Origin: Cronobacter turicensis z3032
GTDB lineage: Bacteria; Pseudomonadota; Gammaproteobacteria; Enterobacterales; Enterobacteriaceae
Length of the DNA stretch: 64,000 nt
Assembly: GCA_000027065.2 (NCBI GenBank)
Contig: FN543093.2
Coordinates: 3,538,074-3,602,073 of the forward strand
Direction: 5' to 3'
A program made the position numbers and the translations under genes. A model generated the notes under the pieces. That model was given only the letters and a program-made list of their open reading frames with translations, was not told the DNA's origin and ran no database searches. This document shows, piece by piece, positions 8,434-17,330 of this stretch (the first letter of the stretch is position 1; every line of letters starts with the position of its first letter).

Positions 8434-9861
8434 TTATTTCCATTCATCATCAATCGTGAGGGTCAGGGTGCGCGACTCGCGCAGGCGCCTGTACCAGTGC
8501 AGCGATTTTTTCGCGCGTCTGGCGCGCTGGCGCTCAAGGTCAATCTCGACCAGGCCATAGCGGTTTTTAAAGGCGTTCATCGGCGAGACGTTGTCGGTAA
8601 ACGCCCACAGCATATAGCCCTGACAGTTCGCGCCCGCCTCGCGCGCCAGCAGCGTCTGGTACAGGTGCTCGCCGATAAACCCGATACGGTAGTCATCTTC
8701 AATTACGCCGTCGGCGTTGCGAAACTGCGCTTCGTTTTCAACGCCCATCCCGCTCTCCGCGACAAACCACGGAATATTGCCGTACTCATTTTTGAGCCGC
8801 ATCGCCATGTCGTAAATGATGCGCGGGTAGATCTCCCAGCCGCGCGATGTGTTCATTCGTCGCCCCGGCAGCTCGAACGGCTCGTAGTAATACGCCGGAT
8901 GGAACGGCGTTTGTGGATGCCAGGCGCGCGACGGCGCTTTGACGCGATGCGGGTAGTAAAGGTTGATGCCAAGTTCATCCACGGTGTTGTCGCGAATGAT
9001 CGCAAGCTCCTCTTCGCTGTACTCCCACGCCACGCCGTGTTCCTCAAGCAATTGCACCAGCTCAGGCGGATACATGCCCTTCACTAAGGGGTCCAGGAAT
9101 ACGCGGTTATAGAAGAGATCGTAGCGTTCGGCGGCGTTGACATCGTGCGGCGCCCGCGAGCGCGGATAAGTCACCTCCGGGTTCAGAATAGCCCCCACGC
9201 TGCCCGCGTAGCCTTTCTCGCGAAACAGGCGGACCACTTTCGCGGTAGCGAGCGTTTTATGGTGGTTCCACTGCATCCAGGTCGCGGTGTTCTGCTCATA
9301 TGGCCAGCGCAGCGCGTCGAGATAGACACGCGTCTGCACCACAATCGGCTCGTTGAAGGTAAACCAGCGCGACACTTTCTGGTGGTAGCGCTCAAAGACT
9401 TTTTCGGCGTAGCGCACAAACAGCTCGACCACTTTTTTAGACGACCAGCCGCCGTAAGTTTCAAAGAGATAGCCCGGCAACTCGTAATGCTCAAGGCAGA
9501 TCATCGGTTCGACGCCTGCCGCCCTGATCGCGTCCAGAAAACGGTCGTAATACGCCGCGTACTCTTCATCGACGATGCCTTTTTCATAATCGGTGAAAAA
9601 GCGCGACCAGTTAATCGACGTGCGGTAGTGCGTCAGCCCCGCCTGTTTCATCAGCGCCACGTCTTCTTCGTAGCGGTTGATAAGGTCGGTCGCGCCCGCC
9701 GGTCCGTAGCCGTCGTGCCACACATGGCGATCGTTTTGATACCAGAGATCAAGCCAGGAGTCCTGGCCCGGTTTTTTACCGCTCCATCCTTCGGTCTGCC
9801 AGGCCGACGAGGCCGCGCCGAGAATGAAATCCTGCGGAATGGCGAGAGTTTTTTCGCTCAT
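8434..9861 (-). CDS. GH1 glycosidase, probable 6-phospho-beta-glucosidase
   Basis: A 475-residue family 1 glycoside hydrolase. The acid/base Glu171 lies in TFNEP and the nucleophile Glu369 in VAESGMG (ESG in place of the usual ENG). The C-terminal segment that fixes the sugar phosphate in 6-phospho-glycosidases usually carries Ser, Lys and Tyr; here it reads NVSPMNAFKNRYG with Ser426, Lys432 and Tyr435, the lysine one place off the usual spacing. Encoded between PTS IIC and IIB, it probably hydrolyses the phosphorylated disaccharide or aryl-glucoside made by that PTS. The ATG at 9861 has GAGGG just upstream; a longer in-frame extension would run into the IIC gene. Confidence 0.85.
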   Translation of the reverse strand: MSEKTLAIPQDFILGAASSAWQTEGWSGKKPGQDSWLDLWYQNDRHVWHDGYGPAGATDLINRYEEDVALMKQAGLTHYRTSINWSRFFTDYEKGIVDEEYAAYYDRFLDAIRAAGVEPMICLEHYELPGYLFETYGGWSSKKVVELFVRYAEKVFERYHQKVSRWFTFNEPIVVQTRVYLDALRWPYEQNTATWMQWNHHKTLATAKVVRLFREKGYAGSVGAILNPEVTYPRSRAPHDVNAAERYDLFYNRVFLDPLVKGMYPPELVQLLEEHGVAWEYSEEELAIIRDNTVDELGINLYYPHRVKAPSRAWHPQTPFHPAYYYEPFELPGRRMNTSRGWEIYPRIIYDMAMRLKNEYGNIPWFVAESGMGVENEAQFRNADGVIEDDYRIGFIGEHLYQTLLAREAGANCQGYMLWAFTDNVSPMNAFKNRYGLVEIDLERQRARRAKKSLHWYRRLRESRTLTLTIDDEWK

Positions 9862-9868
9862 GCGGCCC

Positions 9869-11206
9869 TCATACGTTTTTCGCGGTTTCAACGCGGGTGG
9901 CTTCTGCCTGCGCCTGCTCCGCGCGGCGTGACGCAATTTTCACAAACGGCAGATAGATAAGAATGGACACCAGAATACAGACCAGCTGCGTGACGACCGC
10001 GCCCATCGAGCCTGCGGTGGAGAGCCAGGCGTTAATCAGCGGCGGCGTGGTCCAGGGCACCATGACGACGGCTTTCCCGGCGAAACCCATGACCGTTGCG
10101 AAATAGCCAATCGAGCCCGTTACCAGCGGCGTGATGATAAAGGGCACCGCCAGGATCGGGTTGAGCATAATCGGCATCCCGAAAATCACCGGTTCGTTGA
10201 TGTTGAAAATGCCAGGGCCAAACGAGAGCTTGGCTATCTCTTTCATCTCTTTGCGTTTGGTGGCGATCATCACCGCGATCAGCAGGCCAATGGTCAGCCC
10301 GGAGCCGCCGATGCTCATATACACATCCCAGAACGGCATAGTGATGATGTTCGGCACCTCTTTGCCCTGCTCAAAGGCGCTCATGTTGACGGTAATCGCG
10401 CCGAGCAGCAGCGGTTCGCGGATGGGCTTAATCATCTGGTTGCCGTGAATGCCGATCACCCAGAAGAGCTGGGCGACAAACATCAGCAGCAGAATACCCG
10501 GCAGGCTCTGCACCACGCGCTCCAGCGGCTGCTGCACCACCTGATAAACCGCGTCGTAGAGATACATGCCGGTCACCTGATGGAACACAAAACCGAACGT
10601 GGCGATCGCGGTAGTCGTGATGATCGCCGGGATCAGCGCTGAGAACGACGCCGAGACGTTCGGCGGCACGGTATCGGGCATTTTAATTTTCAGCCCGTCG
10701 CGATGCTCAAGCCAGGTGTAGATCTCAACGGACAGAATGGCGATAAACATCCCAAGGAACAGGCTACGGGTGTCGGAGAACTGGCGCAGCAGCACATCTT
10801 TCACCAGGTGCATTTCGCCATCCACCAGCATTTCGACCGTGGTCGGCGTCACGCAGATAAAGCAGATCACCGCCAGCAGGCCGGGGAAAAGCGTCTTGAT
10901 GCCGTTGATACGCCCAAGTTCGATGCCGATTAAAAACACCGCGCCAATGTTTAAGAAATTCAGCGTCGCGTAGTTAATGGCGCTGGTGATGGGCTTGAGC
11001 GCCGAGAGAAATGCCAGCGACTGGAAACTCGCCAGTCCGTTTTTCGGATCCAGCACCATGTTGGAGATCAGTACCGAAAAAGCGCCGACGATGATCACGG
11101 GCATCAGCGTAATAAACGACGCCTTGATGGCCATGATATAGCGGTAACTGTTGAATTTTGTTGCGAAACTGCCCAGAGAATCGATCAACTTTTCCTGGAA
11201 CGCCAT
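9869..11206 (-). CDS. PTS lactose/cellobiose-type EIIC permease
   Basis: A 445-residue polytopic permease with about ten hydrophobic helices. It contains the substrate-site motif GIHGNQMI and the sequence FNINEPVIFGMPI, both hallmarks of the cellobiose/diacetylchitobiose IIC family. It imports and phosphorylates a beta-linked disaccharide together with IIB and a IIA from elsewhere. The ATG at 11206 follows GAGGG; an upstream in-frame ATG (11332) would place the operator region inside the gene. First gene of the operon IIC-GH1-IIB-gntR-GNAT. Confidence 0.92.
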   Translation of the reverse strand: MAFQEKLIDSLGSFATKFNSYRYIMAIKASFITLMPVIIVGAFSVLISNMVLDPKNGLASFQSLAFLSALKPITSAINYATLNFLNIGAVFLIGIELGRINGIKTLFPGLLAVICFICVTPTTVEMLVDGEMHLVKDVLLRQFSDTRSLFLGMFIAILSVEIYTWLEHRDGLKIKMPDTVPPNVSASFSALIPAIITTTAIATFGFVFHQVTGMYLYDAVYQVVQQPLERVVQSLPGILLLMFVAQLFWVIGIHGNQMIKPIREPLLLGAITVNMSAFEQGKEVPNIITMPFWDVYMSIGGSGLTIGLLIAVMIATKRKEMKEIAKLSFGPGIFNINEPVIFGMPIMLNPILAVPFIITPLVTGSIGYFATVMGFAGKAVVMVPWTTPPLINAWLSTAGSMGAVVTQLVCILVSILIYLPFVKIASRRAEQAQAEATRVETAKNV

Positions 11207-11262
11207 AGGGTGTGCCCTCTTTGAATGTGGCTTTTTTATCGGAAAGGTTACCGCTGAATACC

Positions 11263-11377
11263 TTTTTTGGTATGCCAAAAAATAGGATCGCCCGGCGTAA
11301 TTATCTGTGACGTTTCTCCCACAAACGGCCATTGGTATTCCAAATATTCAAAATAGCCCTATTTGGCATACCAGAAT
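11263..11377. promoter_or_regulatory. Three TTGGTAT-type operator palindromes
   Basis: Three copies of a palindrome lie between the PTS operon and the divergent LacI gene: TTTTTTGGTATGCCAAAAAA at 11263-11282, ATTGGTATTCCAAAT at 11331-11345, and ATTTGGCATACCAGAAT at 11361-11377. The core TTGGTATNCCAA resembles the known UxuR/ExuR operator, and a UxuR-like regulator is encoded in the operon. LacI-family operators usually have a central CG instead, so I assign these sites to the GntR protein by inference. Confidence 0.75.
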
Positions 11378-11480
11378 CAGCTGGCATCTGAACGACCGCC
11401 AGACGCGCGGGGCGGCCCGGTTGCCGCCCGGCTTGTGTGTTAAACTCCATCGAATCACGACGACAACGGGAGCGAAGGAA

Positions 11481-12518
11481 ATGGTGACAATGCGGGATGT
11501 TTCAGTTCGGGCAGGCGTTTCCAAAGCGACCGTTTCACGCGTGCTCAATAACACGGGTCAGGTGAAAGAGAGCACCCGCGCGCAGGTTTTTCGGGCAATG
11601 GAAGAACTGGGATACCGCCCTAACCTGCTGGCCCGATCGCTGGCGCACCGCACCAGTAACAGCATTGGTCTGGTGGTATCGAGCTTTAACGGCTTCTACT
11701 TCGGGCGTCTGTTGCAGCAGGCGTCGCGCCAGACCGAGGCGCATGGCAAGCAGCTTATCGTCACTGACGGCCACGACACGCCCGCCCGTGAGCTGGAAGC
11801 CGTGCAGATGCTGGCAGACCGGCAGTGCGACGCTATCGTCCTCTACACCCGCCATATGAGCGAAACCGCGATTATGGAGCTGATTGATAACACCGCCGTG
11901 CCGCTGGTGATTATCAACCGCGACGTCAGCCAGGCGCGCGAGCGCTGCGTCTTTTTCGAACAGCAGGACGCGGCCTTTCAGGCGGTGGAATATCTGATTG
12001 CACAGGGGCACAGGGAGATCGCCTGCATTACGGTGTCGCTCGCCACGCCCACCGGCCAGGCGCGTCTGCTGGGCTACCGCCGCGCGCTGGAAAAACACGG
12101 CATCGCAGGGAACGAGGCGCTGATTAAAAACGGCGATTCCAGCATGAGCGGCGGCCATGCGCGCTGCCAGGAGCTGCTGGAGCGCGGCGTGCGCTTCAGC
12201 GCGCTGTTCGCCTGCAACGACGACATGGCGCTGGGCGCGTCGAAAGCGCTCTACCAGGCGGGCCTGCGTATCCCTGAAGATGTGTCGTTGTTTGGCTTCG
12301 ACGACGCGCCGAGCGCCGCCTGGCTTGAGCCGGGGCTCTCGACGGTCTGTCTGCCGATCGAAGATATGATAACCACCGCGATTGAGAGCGCGGTGCGGCT
12401 GGCGCGCGACGAACCGCTCGCCGCGATCCCGCCGTTTACCGGCACCCTGGTGTTGCGGGATTCCGTCGCGCCCGGCCCTTACGCCGTCGCGCCGTTAAAA
12501 ACGCTCAAGCGCCAGTAA
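11481..12518 (+). CDS. LacI-family transcriptional regulator (AscG-like)
   Basis: A 345-residue LacI-type regulator. The DNA-binding helix-turn-helix is MRDVSVRAGVSKATVSRVLN at residues 4-23, followed by the hinge GYRPNLLARSLAHR and a sugar-binding domain with FACNDDMALGA and SLFGFDDA motifs. It resembles Escherichia coli AscG, the repressor of a cellobiose/aryl-glucoside operon. Divergent to the PTS operon, it likely controls that operon, itself, or both. The ATG at 11481 has AAGGA upstream; the frame is open further but without a better start. The last 24 bp overlap the end of lysA. Confidence 0.88.
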   Translation: MVTMRDVSVRAGVSKATVSRVLNNTGQVKESTRAQVFRAMEELGYRPNLLARSLAHRTSNSIGLVVSSFNGFYFGRLLQQASRQTEAHGKQLIVTDGHDTPARELEAVQMLADRQCDAIVLYTRHMSETAIMELIDNTAVPLVIINRDVSQARERCVFFEQQDAAFQAVEYLIAQGHREIACITVSLATPTGQARLLGYRRALEKHGIAGNEALIKNGDSSMSGGHARCQELLERGVRFSALFACNDDMALGASKALYQAGLRIPEDVSLFGFDDAPSAAWLEPGLSTVCLPIEDMITTAIESAVRLARDEPLAAIPPFTGTLVLRDSVAPGPYAVAPLKTLKRQ

Positions 12519-13757
12519 TTCGTCGATCGTCTGACGACGGCGAATGGTGCGCGCCTCGCCGTTTTCCAGCAGCACTTCCGGCAGGAGCGGACGGCTGTTG
12601 TAGTTTGATGACATCGACGCGCCATACGCGCCGGTATCGTGCAGCACCAGATAATCGCCCGGACGCACCGCCGGCAGCGCGCGGGTCTCCACTTTGCCGC
12701 CCTCTTGCTGCGTAAACACATCGCCCGATTCGCACAGCGGCCCGGCAACGACGGTGTCCAGCCTCGGCGCGTCGCGCAAATCGCGCCCATCCGCCGCCAG
12801 CGCGGAAATATGGTGATAGCTGCCGTACATCGACGGGCGCATCAGATCGTTAAAGCCCGCGTCGATCAGCACGAAATGGCGCGATCCCATCTCTTTCACG
12901 CTGCGCACCTGCGCCACCAGCACGCCCGCTTCCGCCACCAGAAAACGCCCCGGCTCGATCTCAAGTTTGATCGGGTGACCAAAGTGCTCAGCGATCTGCT
13001 CGCGGGCGCGGTTCCACAGGCCGAAATAGTGGCCGGTATCGATGGTTTCGTCGCCCTCGCGGTAAGGAATGGAGAGCCCGCCGCCGGCGGAGATCGCCTC
13101 CAGATCCTGCCCGAACTCAATCACCTGACTTACCATCGCGCCGCATACGCGCTCCAGATGCCCGTAATCGACGCCCGAGCCGATATGCATGTGCATTCCG
13201 ATAAGCTTCAGTTGATAGCGCTGCATTACCGCCAGCGCGGCCGGGAGATCGCTGTACCAGATACCGTGTTTGCTGTTCTCGCCGCCGGTGTTGGTTTTCT
13301 GGCTGTGGCCGTGACCAAAGCCCGGATTGATGCGCAGCCAGACGCGATGCCCCGGCGACACCGCGCCGAGCTGCTCCAGCATGTCCACCGAGCCCGCGTT
13401 GACCGGCACGCCCAGTTCATGCACGCGGGCGAGAGTCGCCTCATCCAGCACATCCGCCGTAAACACGATGTCATCCGGGTTCTGGCGCGGATCGTAGCCC
13501 GCGGCGATAGCGCGTTCGATCTCGCCGAGCGACACGGAATCCACTTTAACGCCCGCCTCGCGCATCAGGCGCAGGATATGAATATTCGAGCAGGCTTTCT
13601 GCGCAAAACGAATGACATCGAACTGACGCAGGCGGTCGATTTGCGTGCGGATGATCTGCGCGTCATAAACCCAGACCGGGCCGCCGTACTGCGCAGGCAG
13701 CGGCAGCAGCGTGTCGGCGTTAAGGGCGCTGTCGGTGTGATAAAGCGAACGTGGCAT
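12495..13757 (-). CDS. lysA: Diaminopimelate decarboxylase LysA
   Basis: A 420-residue fold-III PLP enzyme that makes lysine from meso-diaminopimelate, the last step of lysine biosynthesis. The PLP lysine is Lys54 (FAQKACSN), the glycine-rich phosphate loop is AGGGLSIPY, the EPGRFLV motif follows, and the active-site cysteine from the partner subunit is in GPLCESGDVF. Length equals the E. coli enzyme. It is divergent to lysR, its activator, as in E. coli, but a tandem repeat has widened the gap. AAGGAG lies just before the ATG. Confidence 0.96.
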   Translation of the reverse strand: MPRSLYHTDSALNADTLLPLPAQYGGPVWVYDAQIIRTQIDRLRQFDVIRFAQKACSNIHILRLMREAGVKVDSVSLGEIERAIAAGYDPRQNPDDIVFTADVLDEATLARVHELGVPVNAGSVDMLEQLGAVSPGHRVWLRINPGFGHGHSQKTNTGGENSKHGIWYSDLPAALAVMQRYQLKLIGMHMHIGSGVDYGHLERVCGAMVSQVIEFGQDLEAISAGGGLSIPYREGDETIDTGHYFGLWNRAREQIAEHFGHPIKLEIEPGRFLVAEAGVLVAQVRSVKEMGSRHFVLIDAGFNDLMRPSMYGSYHHISALAADGRDLRDAPRLDTVVAGPLCESGDVFTQQEGGKVETRALPAVRPGDYLVLHDTGAYGASMSSNYNSRPLLPEVLLENGEARTIRRRQTIDELLALERF

Positions 13758-13813
13758 GGCGAGACTCCTTTAAGCGAATAACGCTATTACGCCACAGCCG
13801 TTAGCGAAGAAAA

Positions 13814-13841
13814 AATATCGTTTTCTCTGGAGTCTATGCAA
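13814..13841 (-). promoter_or_regulatory. Probable lysA promoter with overlapping LysR-type dyad
   Basis: On the minus strand TTGCAT and GATATT are spaced by 16 bases, about 55 bases before the lysA start. The segment is enclosed by an inverted repeat, ATATCGTTTT (13815-13824) and AAAATGATAT (13841-13850), matching at 9 of 10 places, which is a possible LysR binding dyad. Confidence 0.5.
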
Positions 13842-13876
13842 AAATGATATGGTTTTTGGATGCCGTGAATTAACCT

Positions 13877-14004
13877 GTAGGGCGGGTAAGCGCAGCAAAC
13901 TCGCCACTGGCGACGTATCTGTCCTTGTAGGGCGGGTAAGCGCAGCAAACTCGCCACTGGCGACGTATCTGTCCTTGTAGGGCGGGTAAGCGCAGCGCAC
14001 CCGC
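13877..14004. repeat. 50-bp tandem repeat carrying a dispersed REP-like element
   Basis: Two exact 50-bp units (13877-13926 and 13927-13976) and a third partial one (from 13977) lie between lysA and lysR. Each begins GTAGGGCGGGTAAGCGCAGC. The third unit continues GCACCCGC and shows the full form of a dispersed element found again at 22231-22312 and 58719-58740. Confidence 0.9.
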
Positions 14005-14047
14005 TGGATCGCCAGCGGCGCCTGTTCACACAACCAGGGGTTCACCT

Positions 14048-14986
14048 ATGTCTGGCGTCACGCTCCGCCATATCGAAATTTTTCACGCGGTCATGACTGC
14101 GGGCAATCTCACGGAAGCGGCGGCGCTCCTTCGCACCTCGCAACCTACCGTCAGCCGCGAGCTGGCGCGCTTTGAAAAACTGATTGGCCTGTCGCTGTTT
14201 ACCCGCACCCGCGGACGGCTGCATCCCACCGTGCAGGGGCTGCGCCTGTTTGAAGAAGTCCAGCGCTCCTGGTACGGGCTCGACCGCATCATCAGCGCCG
14301 CCGAAAGCCTGCGCCAGTTCCGCCAGGGCGAGCTCTCCATCGCCTGTCTGCCGGTTTTCTCGCAGTCGCTGTTGCCGTTGCTGCTCAAGCCGTTTCTGGA
14401 TAACTACCCGGAAGTGAGCCTCAATATCGTGCCGCAGGAGTCGCCGCTGCTTGAAGAGTGGCTCTCCGCCCAGCGTCACGATTTGGGCATTACGGAAAAT
14501 ACCGCCGCGCCCGCCGGCACCGAGCGCCTGACGCTGCTGACGTTAAATGAAGTGTGCGTGCTGCCCGCAGGCCATCCACTGGCCGATAAACCACAGCTTA
14601 CGCCGCACGATTTCGCGGGGGAAAACTACATCAGCCTGTCGCGTACCGACAGCTACCGGCAACTGCTTGATTCGCTCTTTCAGGAGCATAACGTGCAACG
14701 GCGCATGGTGCTGGAAACCCATAGCGCAGCGTCGGTTTGCGCGATGGTGCGCGCGGGCGTCGGCGTTTCGATAGTGAACCCGCTGACGGCGCTGGATTAC
14801 GCGGCGACGGGCATCGTGGTGCGCCGCTTTAGCGTGGCGGTGCCCTTCACAGTGAGCCTCATCCGCCCCCTGCACCGCCCTGCTTCCGCCCTGGTCGAAA
14901 CCTTCAGCCGACATTTACAGCAGCAGATGACCGGGCTCGGCGACACGCTGGAGGCTATGCTGGCGAGTCCTGGTCGCCCAGCATAA
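14048..14986 (+). CDS. lysR: LysR, activator of lysA
   Basis: A 312-residue LysR-type regulator with an N-terminal helix-turn-helix (residues 18-37, [20 protein letters not shown]) and an effector-binding domain. Placed divergently from lysA, it activates lysA in response to diaminopimelate and represses itself in Escherichia coli. It is the founding member of its family, and the length matches. The 3' end overlaps the convergent ygeA gene by 32 bp. Confidence 0.94.
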   Translation: MSGVTLRHIEIFHAVMTAGNLTEAAALLRTSQPTVSRELARFEKLIGLSLFTRTRGRLHPTVQGLRLFEEVQRSWYGLDRIISAAESLRQFRQGELSIACLPVFSQSLLPLLLKPFLDNYPEVSLNIVPQESPLLEEWLSAQRHDLGITENTAAPAGTERLTLLTLNEVCVLPAGHPLADKPQLTPHDFAGENYISLSRTDSYRQLLDSLFQEHNVQRRMVLETHSAASVCAMVRAGVGVSIVNPLTALDYAATGIVVRRFSVAVPFTVSLIRPLHRPASALVETFSRHLQQQMTGLGDTLEAMLASPGRPA

Positions 14987-15665
14987 AGTTCACCGCATCG
15001 GCGGCATGCAGCGCGGCGGTATCGAATACCGGCACAGGACAATCCTGCGCGCCGAGCAACAGGCCGATTTCGGTACAGCCGAAAATCACGCCCTGCGCGC
15101 CCTGCTCCGCCAGGCGCTCAATCTGCTGCTGGTAGTAGCGTTTTGATTCAGCGGTAATTTTGCCAAGGCACAGCTCGTCGAAAATAATCTGGTTAATGCG
15201 CGCCCGCGCAGATTCATTCGGAATAAGCGACGTCACGCCGAACCCCTGCGCCAGCCGCGCGCGGTAGAAATCCTGCTCCATGGTGTAACGGGTGCCGAGC
15301 AGCGCGACCTGGCGTAGCCCGGCCTGCGCAATCGCACGTCCCGTGGCGTCGGCGATATGCAAAAACGGCAGCGCGCAGCGCGCTTCAATCTGGTGCGCCA
15401 CTTTATGCATCGTATTGGTACACAGCACAATCGCCTGCGCACCGGCGCGCTCTAAACCGAGCGCCGCCTGTGCCAGCATGTCGCCCGCCTTATCCCATTC
15501 GCCGCTCGCCTGACAGGCTTCGATGTCGTGAAAATCGACGCTGTGCAACAGCAGCTGCGCGGAGTGCAGCCCGCCGAGACGGTCACGGACGCCTTCATTA
15601 ATTAACCGGTAGTAAGGGATAGTTGATTCCCAGCTCATGCCGCCGAGCAAGCCCACTGTTTTCAT
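14955..15665 (-). CDS. ygeA: Broad-specificity amino-acid racemase YgeA
   Basis: A 236-residue member of the Asp/Glu racemase family with the two catalytic cysteines, Cys82 in LCTNTMHKV and Cys197 in GCTEIGLL, and the N-terminal [11 protein letters not shown] motif. E. coli YgeA is a PLP-independent racemase that prefers homoserine among the amino acids tested. It follows lysR convergently, as in E. coli. A second E. coli neighbour, araE, is absent here and the pectin cluster follows instead. Confidence 0.93.
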   Translation of the reverse strand: MKTVGLLGGMSWESTIPYYRLINEGVRDRLGGLHSAQLLLHSVDFHDIEACQASGEWDKAGDMLAQAALGLERAGAQAIVLCTNTMHKVAHQIEARCALPFLHIADATGRAIAQAGLRQVALLGTRYTMEQDFYRARLAQGFGVTSLIPNESARARINQIIFDELCLGKITAESKRYYQQQIERLAEQGAQGVIFGCTEIGLLLGAQDCPVPVFDTAALHAADAVNFMLGDQDSPA

Positions 15666-15816
15666 CGTTGCCTCCTTTTGCGCTTTCCCGGTTATAACAT
15701 GCCCGTGGGGCGGAACAAATGTGATCCGCCCGCCATTTCCCGGCGCGCCGCGTTCTCTTCTTTTTCTCGCCAGGATAGATTAAATGAAACAACGTTTCAC
15801 AAATCAGAGGCACGGC

Positions 15817-16140
15817 ATGTTTATCTATCATAAAGACACGACGCTTGAAGATGTAGGCGATGGCGTAACGCGCCGCATTCTGGCCTACGGCGGTAAAATG
15901 ATGGCGGTAGAAGTCAACTTTGACGCCGGTGCGGTCGGCCCGATGCACTGCCACCCGCATGAGCAACTCACTTATGTGCTTTCCGGCGAATTCGAATTCA
16001 CCATCGGCGAAGAAACCCGCCGCGTGAGCGCGGGCGACACGCTCTATAAACAGCCGAACATCATGCACGGCTGCGTCTGTATTGCGCCCGGCACGTTGCT
16101 CGACACCTTCACGCCGGTGCGCGAGGATTTCCTCAAATAA
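15817..16140 (+). CDS. kdgF: KdgF-like cupin (unsaturated uronate linearisation)
   Basis: A 107-residue single-domain cupin. Motif 1 supplies metal ligands His44, His46 and Gln50, motif 2 supplies His84, and the C-terminal DTFTPVREDF gives Asp96, Phe98 and Arg102 with the D-x-F-x3-R spacing of the KdgF active site. KdgF opens 4,5-unsaturated galacturonate to 5-keto-4-deoxyuronate, the step after oligogalacturonate lyase. That fits the neighbouring tog-kduD-ogl-kdgM cluster, although no KdgR box is obvious directly upstream. The ATG at 15817 has AGAGG before it; an in-frame ATG at 15784 is also possible. Confidence 0.75.
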   Translation: MFIYHKDTTLEDVGDGVTRRILAYGGKMMAVEVNFDAGAVGPMHCHPHEQLTYVLSGEFEFTIGEETRRVSAGDTLYKQPNIMHGCVCIAPGTLLDTFTPVREDFLK

Positions 16141-16151
16141 ACCGCGCCCAT

Positions 16152-16182
16152 AAAAAAAGCCGCCCGATGAGGCGGCTTTTTT
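16152..16182. terminator. Bidirectional terminator between kdgF-like gene and fepE
   Basis: AAAAAAAGCCGCC / GGCGGCTTTTTT inverted repeat around CGATGA, between two convergent genes. Confidence 0.9.
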
Positions 16183-16196
16183 ACACGCGAAAAGTA

Positions 16197-17330
16197 TCAC
16201 GGCAGCAGGGTATCAGCGCCCGCCGGGTGGACCTGACGCTGCGCAATGACATCGCGCACCAGCACCAGCGCACAGGCGATAATAAAGCCCATTAGCGTTG
16301 CCAGGATAAGCACCAGCGCTTTACCCGGCCCGTCGCTTTTTACCGGCAGCGAAGGTGCCATCTGATAGTGGAACGGCTGGAAATCCACGTCGGCCAGGTT
16401 AAGCTTTTTCAGCTCCGCCAGACGGTACTCCCGATTCTGAATGGCGGCGTTCAGCGCCGTGACATCAGTAATCGAGCGCTCAATGGCAAGCTTTTGCGCA
16501 AGCCCGTCAGCGCCAAGCGCAATCGAGTAATCCGGATCGTCTTTCACCGCCTGTCCGTTGCTGTACACCGGCTTTTTAATACCGGCGGCATTCGCGACCT
16601 GCAACGAATAATTCAGACGCTGAATCGCGATTTTATGCTCGTTAGCCAGCGTGTTGCGGTCAATCATCAGGCGGCTCTCTTCCGATTTCACTTTCAGTTC
16701 AATGGTCGTGCGCAGATTCTCAAGCACTTGCCGTTGTACCGCCAGCGCCGCGTAATTGATGTATTCCTTTAGCACGCGCTGCGCGTCCTGCGCTTTCGGC
16801 GCGGTAAAGCTCAGCGTCCAGGAGCTGTAAGGCGAAGCCGTCGGCGCTTTCGGGTTATCGTTGGAGGTCATTTTAATGCGCTGCGCCACCAGCGTAACGG
16901 CGCGCTCCAGGCTTTCGGTATCGCTTTGCGCTTCTTTCACCTGCGCCTGCACCCACGGCGAGGTGCGCAGGAATTTCTCCTGAAGCGCGCGCGAATCGAA
17001 TTTTTTCAGGAACATATTTTCAAGCGACGCGGCGTCAATCGCGGCATCGACATCCAGCACCTGAAGATCCACCAGCACGCGCTGCAACTCTATCAACTGG
17101 CGCGTTTCCGGAATGGAAACCACAGCCTCGCTGGTCCATTTCTGCGGCAGCAAAAAGGCGAGCGCCAGGCCCATCACGATAAACAGCGCCGTGATCGAGA
17201 GGATCATCTTACGGGCTTTGAACAATACTGCGACCAGCGCAAACAGATCTAACTCGGCGCGCGGGTGATCCAGGAGCGGATAATCCGGCGCGGAGGCAAG
17301 CGGATTATTTTTAATATCTATCGATGACAT
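16197..17330 (-). CDS. fepE: LPS O-antigen chain-length regulator FepE
   Basis: A 377-residue Wzz-family polysaccharide co-polymerase, the same length as Escherichia coli FepE. It has two membrane helices (about residues 42-62 and 328-350) flanking a long, mostly helical periplasmic domain. The segment NAAGIKKPVYSNGQAVKDDP and the SLPVKSDGPGKA box before the second helix are nearly identical to FepE. It sets very long O-antigen chain length together with the Wzy polymerase. In E. coli fepE lies by the enterobactin genes, so its place within a pectin cluster is unusual. Confidence 0.93.
   Translation of the reverse strand: MSSIDIKNNPLASAPDYPLLDHPRAELDLFALVAVLFKARKMILSITALFIVMGLALAFLLPQKWTSEAVVSIPETRQLIELQRVLVDLQVLDVDAAIDAASLENMFLKKFDSRALQEKFLRTSPWVQAQVKEAQSDTESLERAVTLVAQRIKMTSNDNPKAPTASPYSSWTLSFTAPKAQDAQRVLKEYINYAALAVQRQVLENLRTTIELKVKSEESRLMIDRNTLANEHKIAIQRLNYSLQVANAAGIKKPVYSNGQAVKDDPDYSIALGADGLAQKLAIERSITDVTALNAAIQNREYRLAELKKLNLADVDFQPFHYQMAPSLPVKSDGPGKALVLILATLMGFIIACALVLVRDVIAQRQVHPAGADTLLP

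Noticed and set aside
13877..14004. CRISPR array
   Set aside because: Only two and a half units, with identical sequence throughout and no variable spacers; no cas genes.
13770..14045. Minus-strand frames across the lysA-lysR repeat
   Set aside because: The protein repeats simply translate the 50-bp DNA repeat; no signals for translation.
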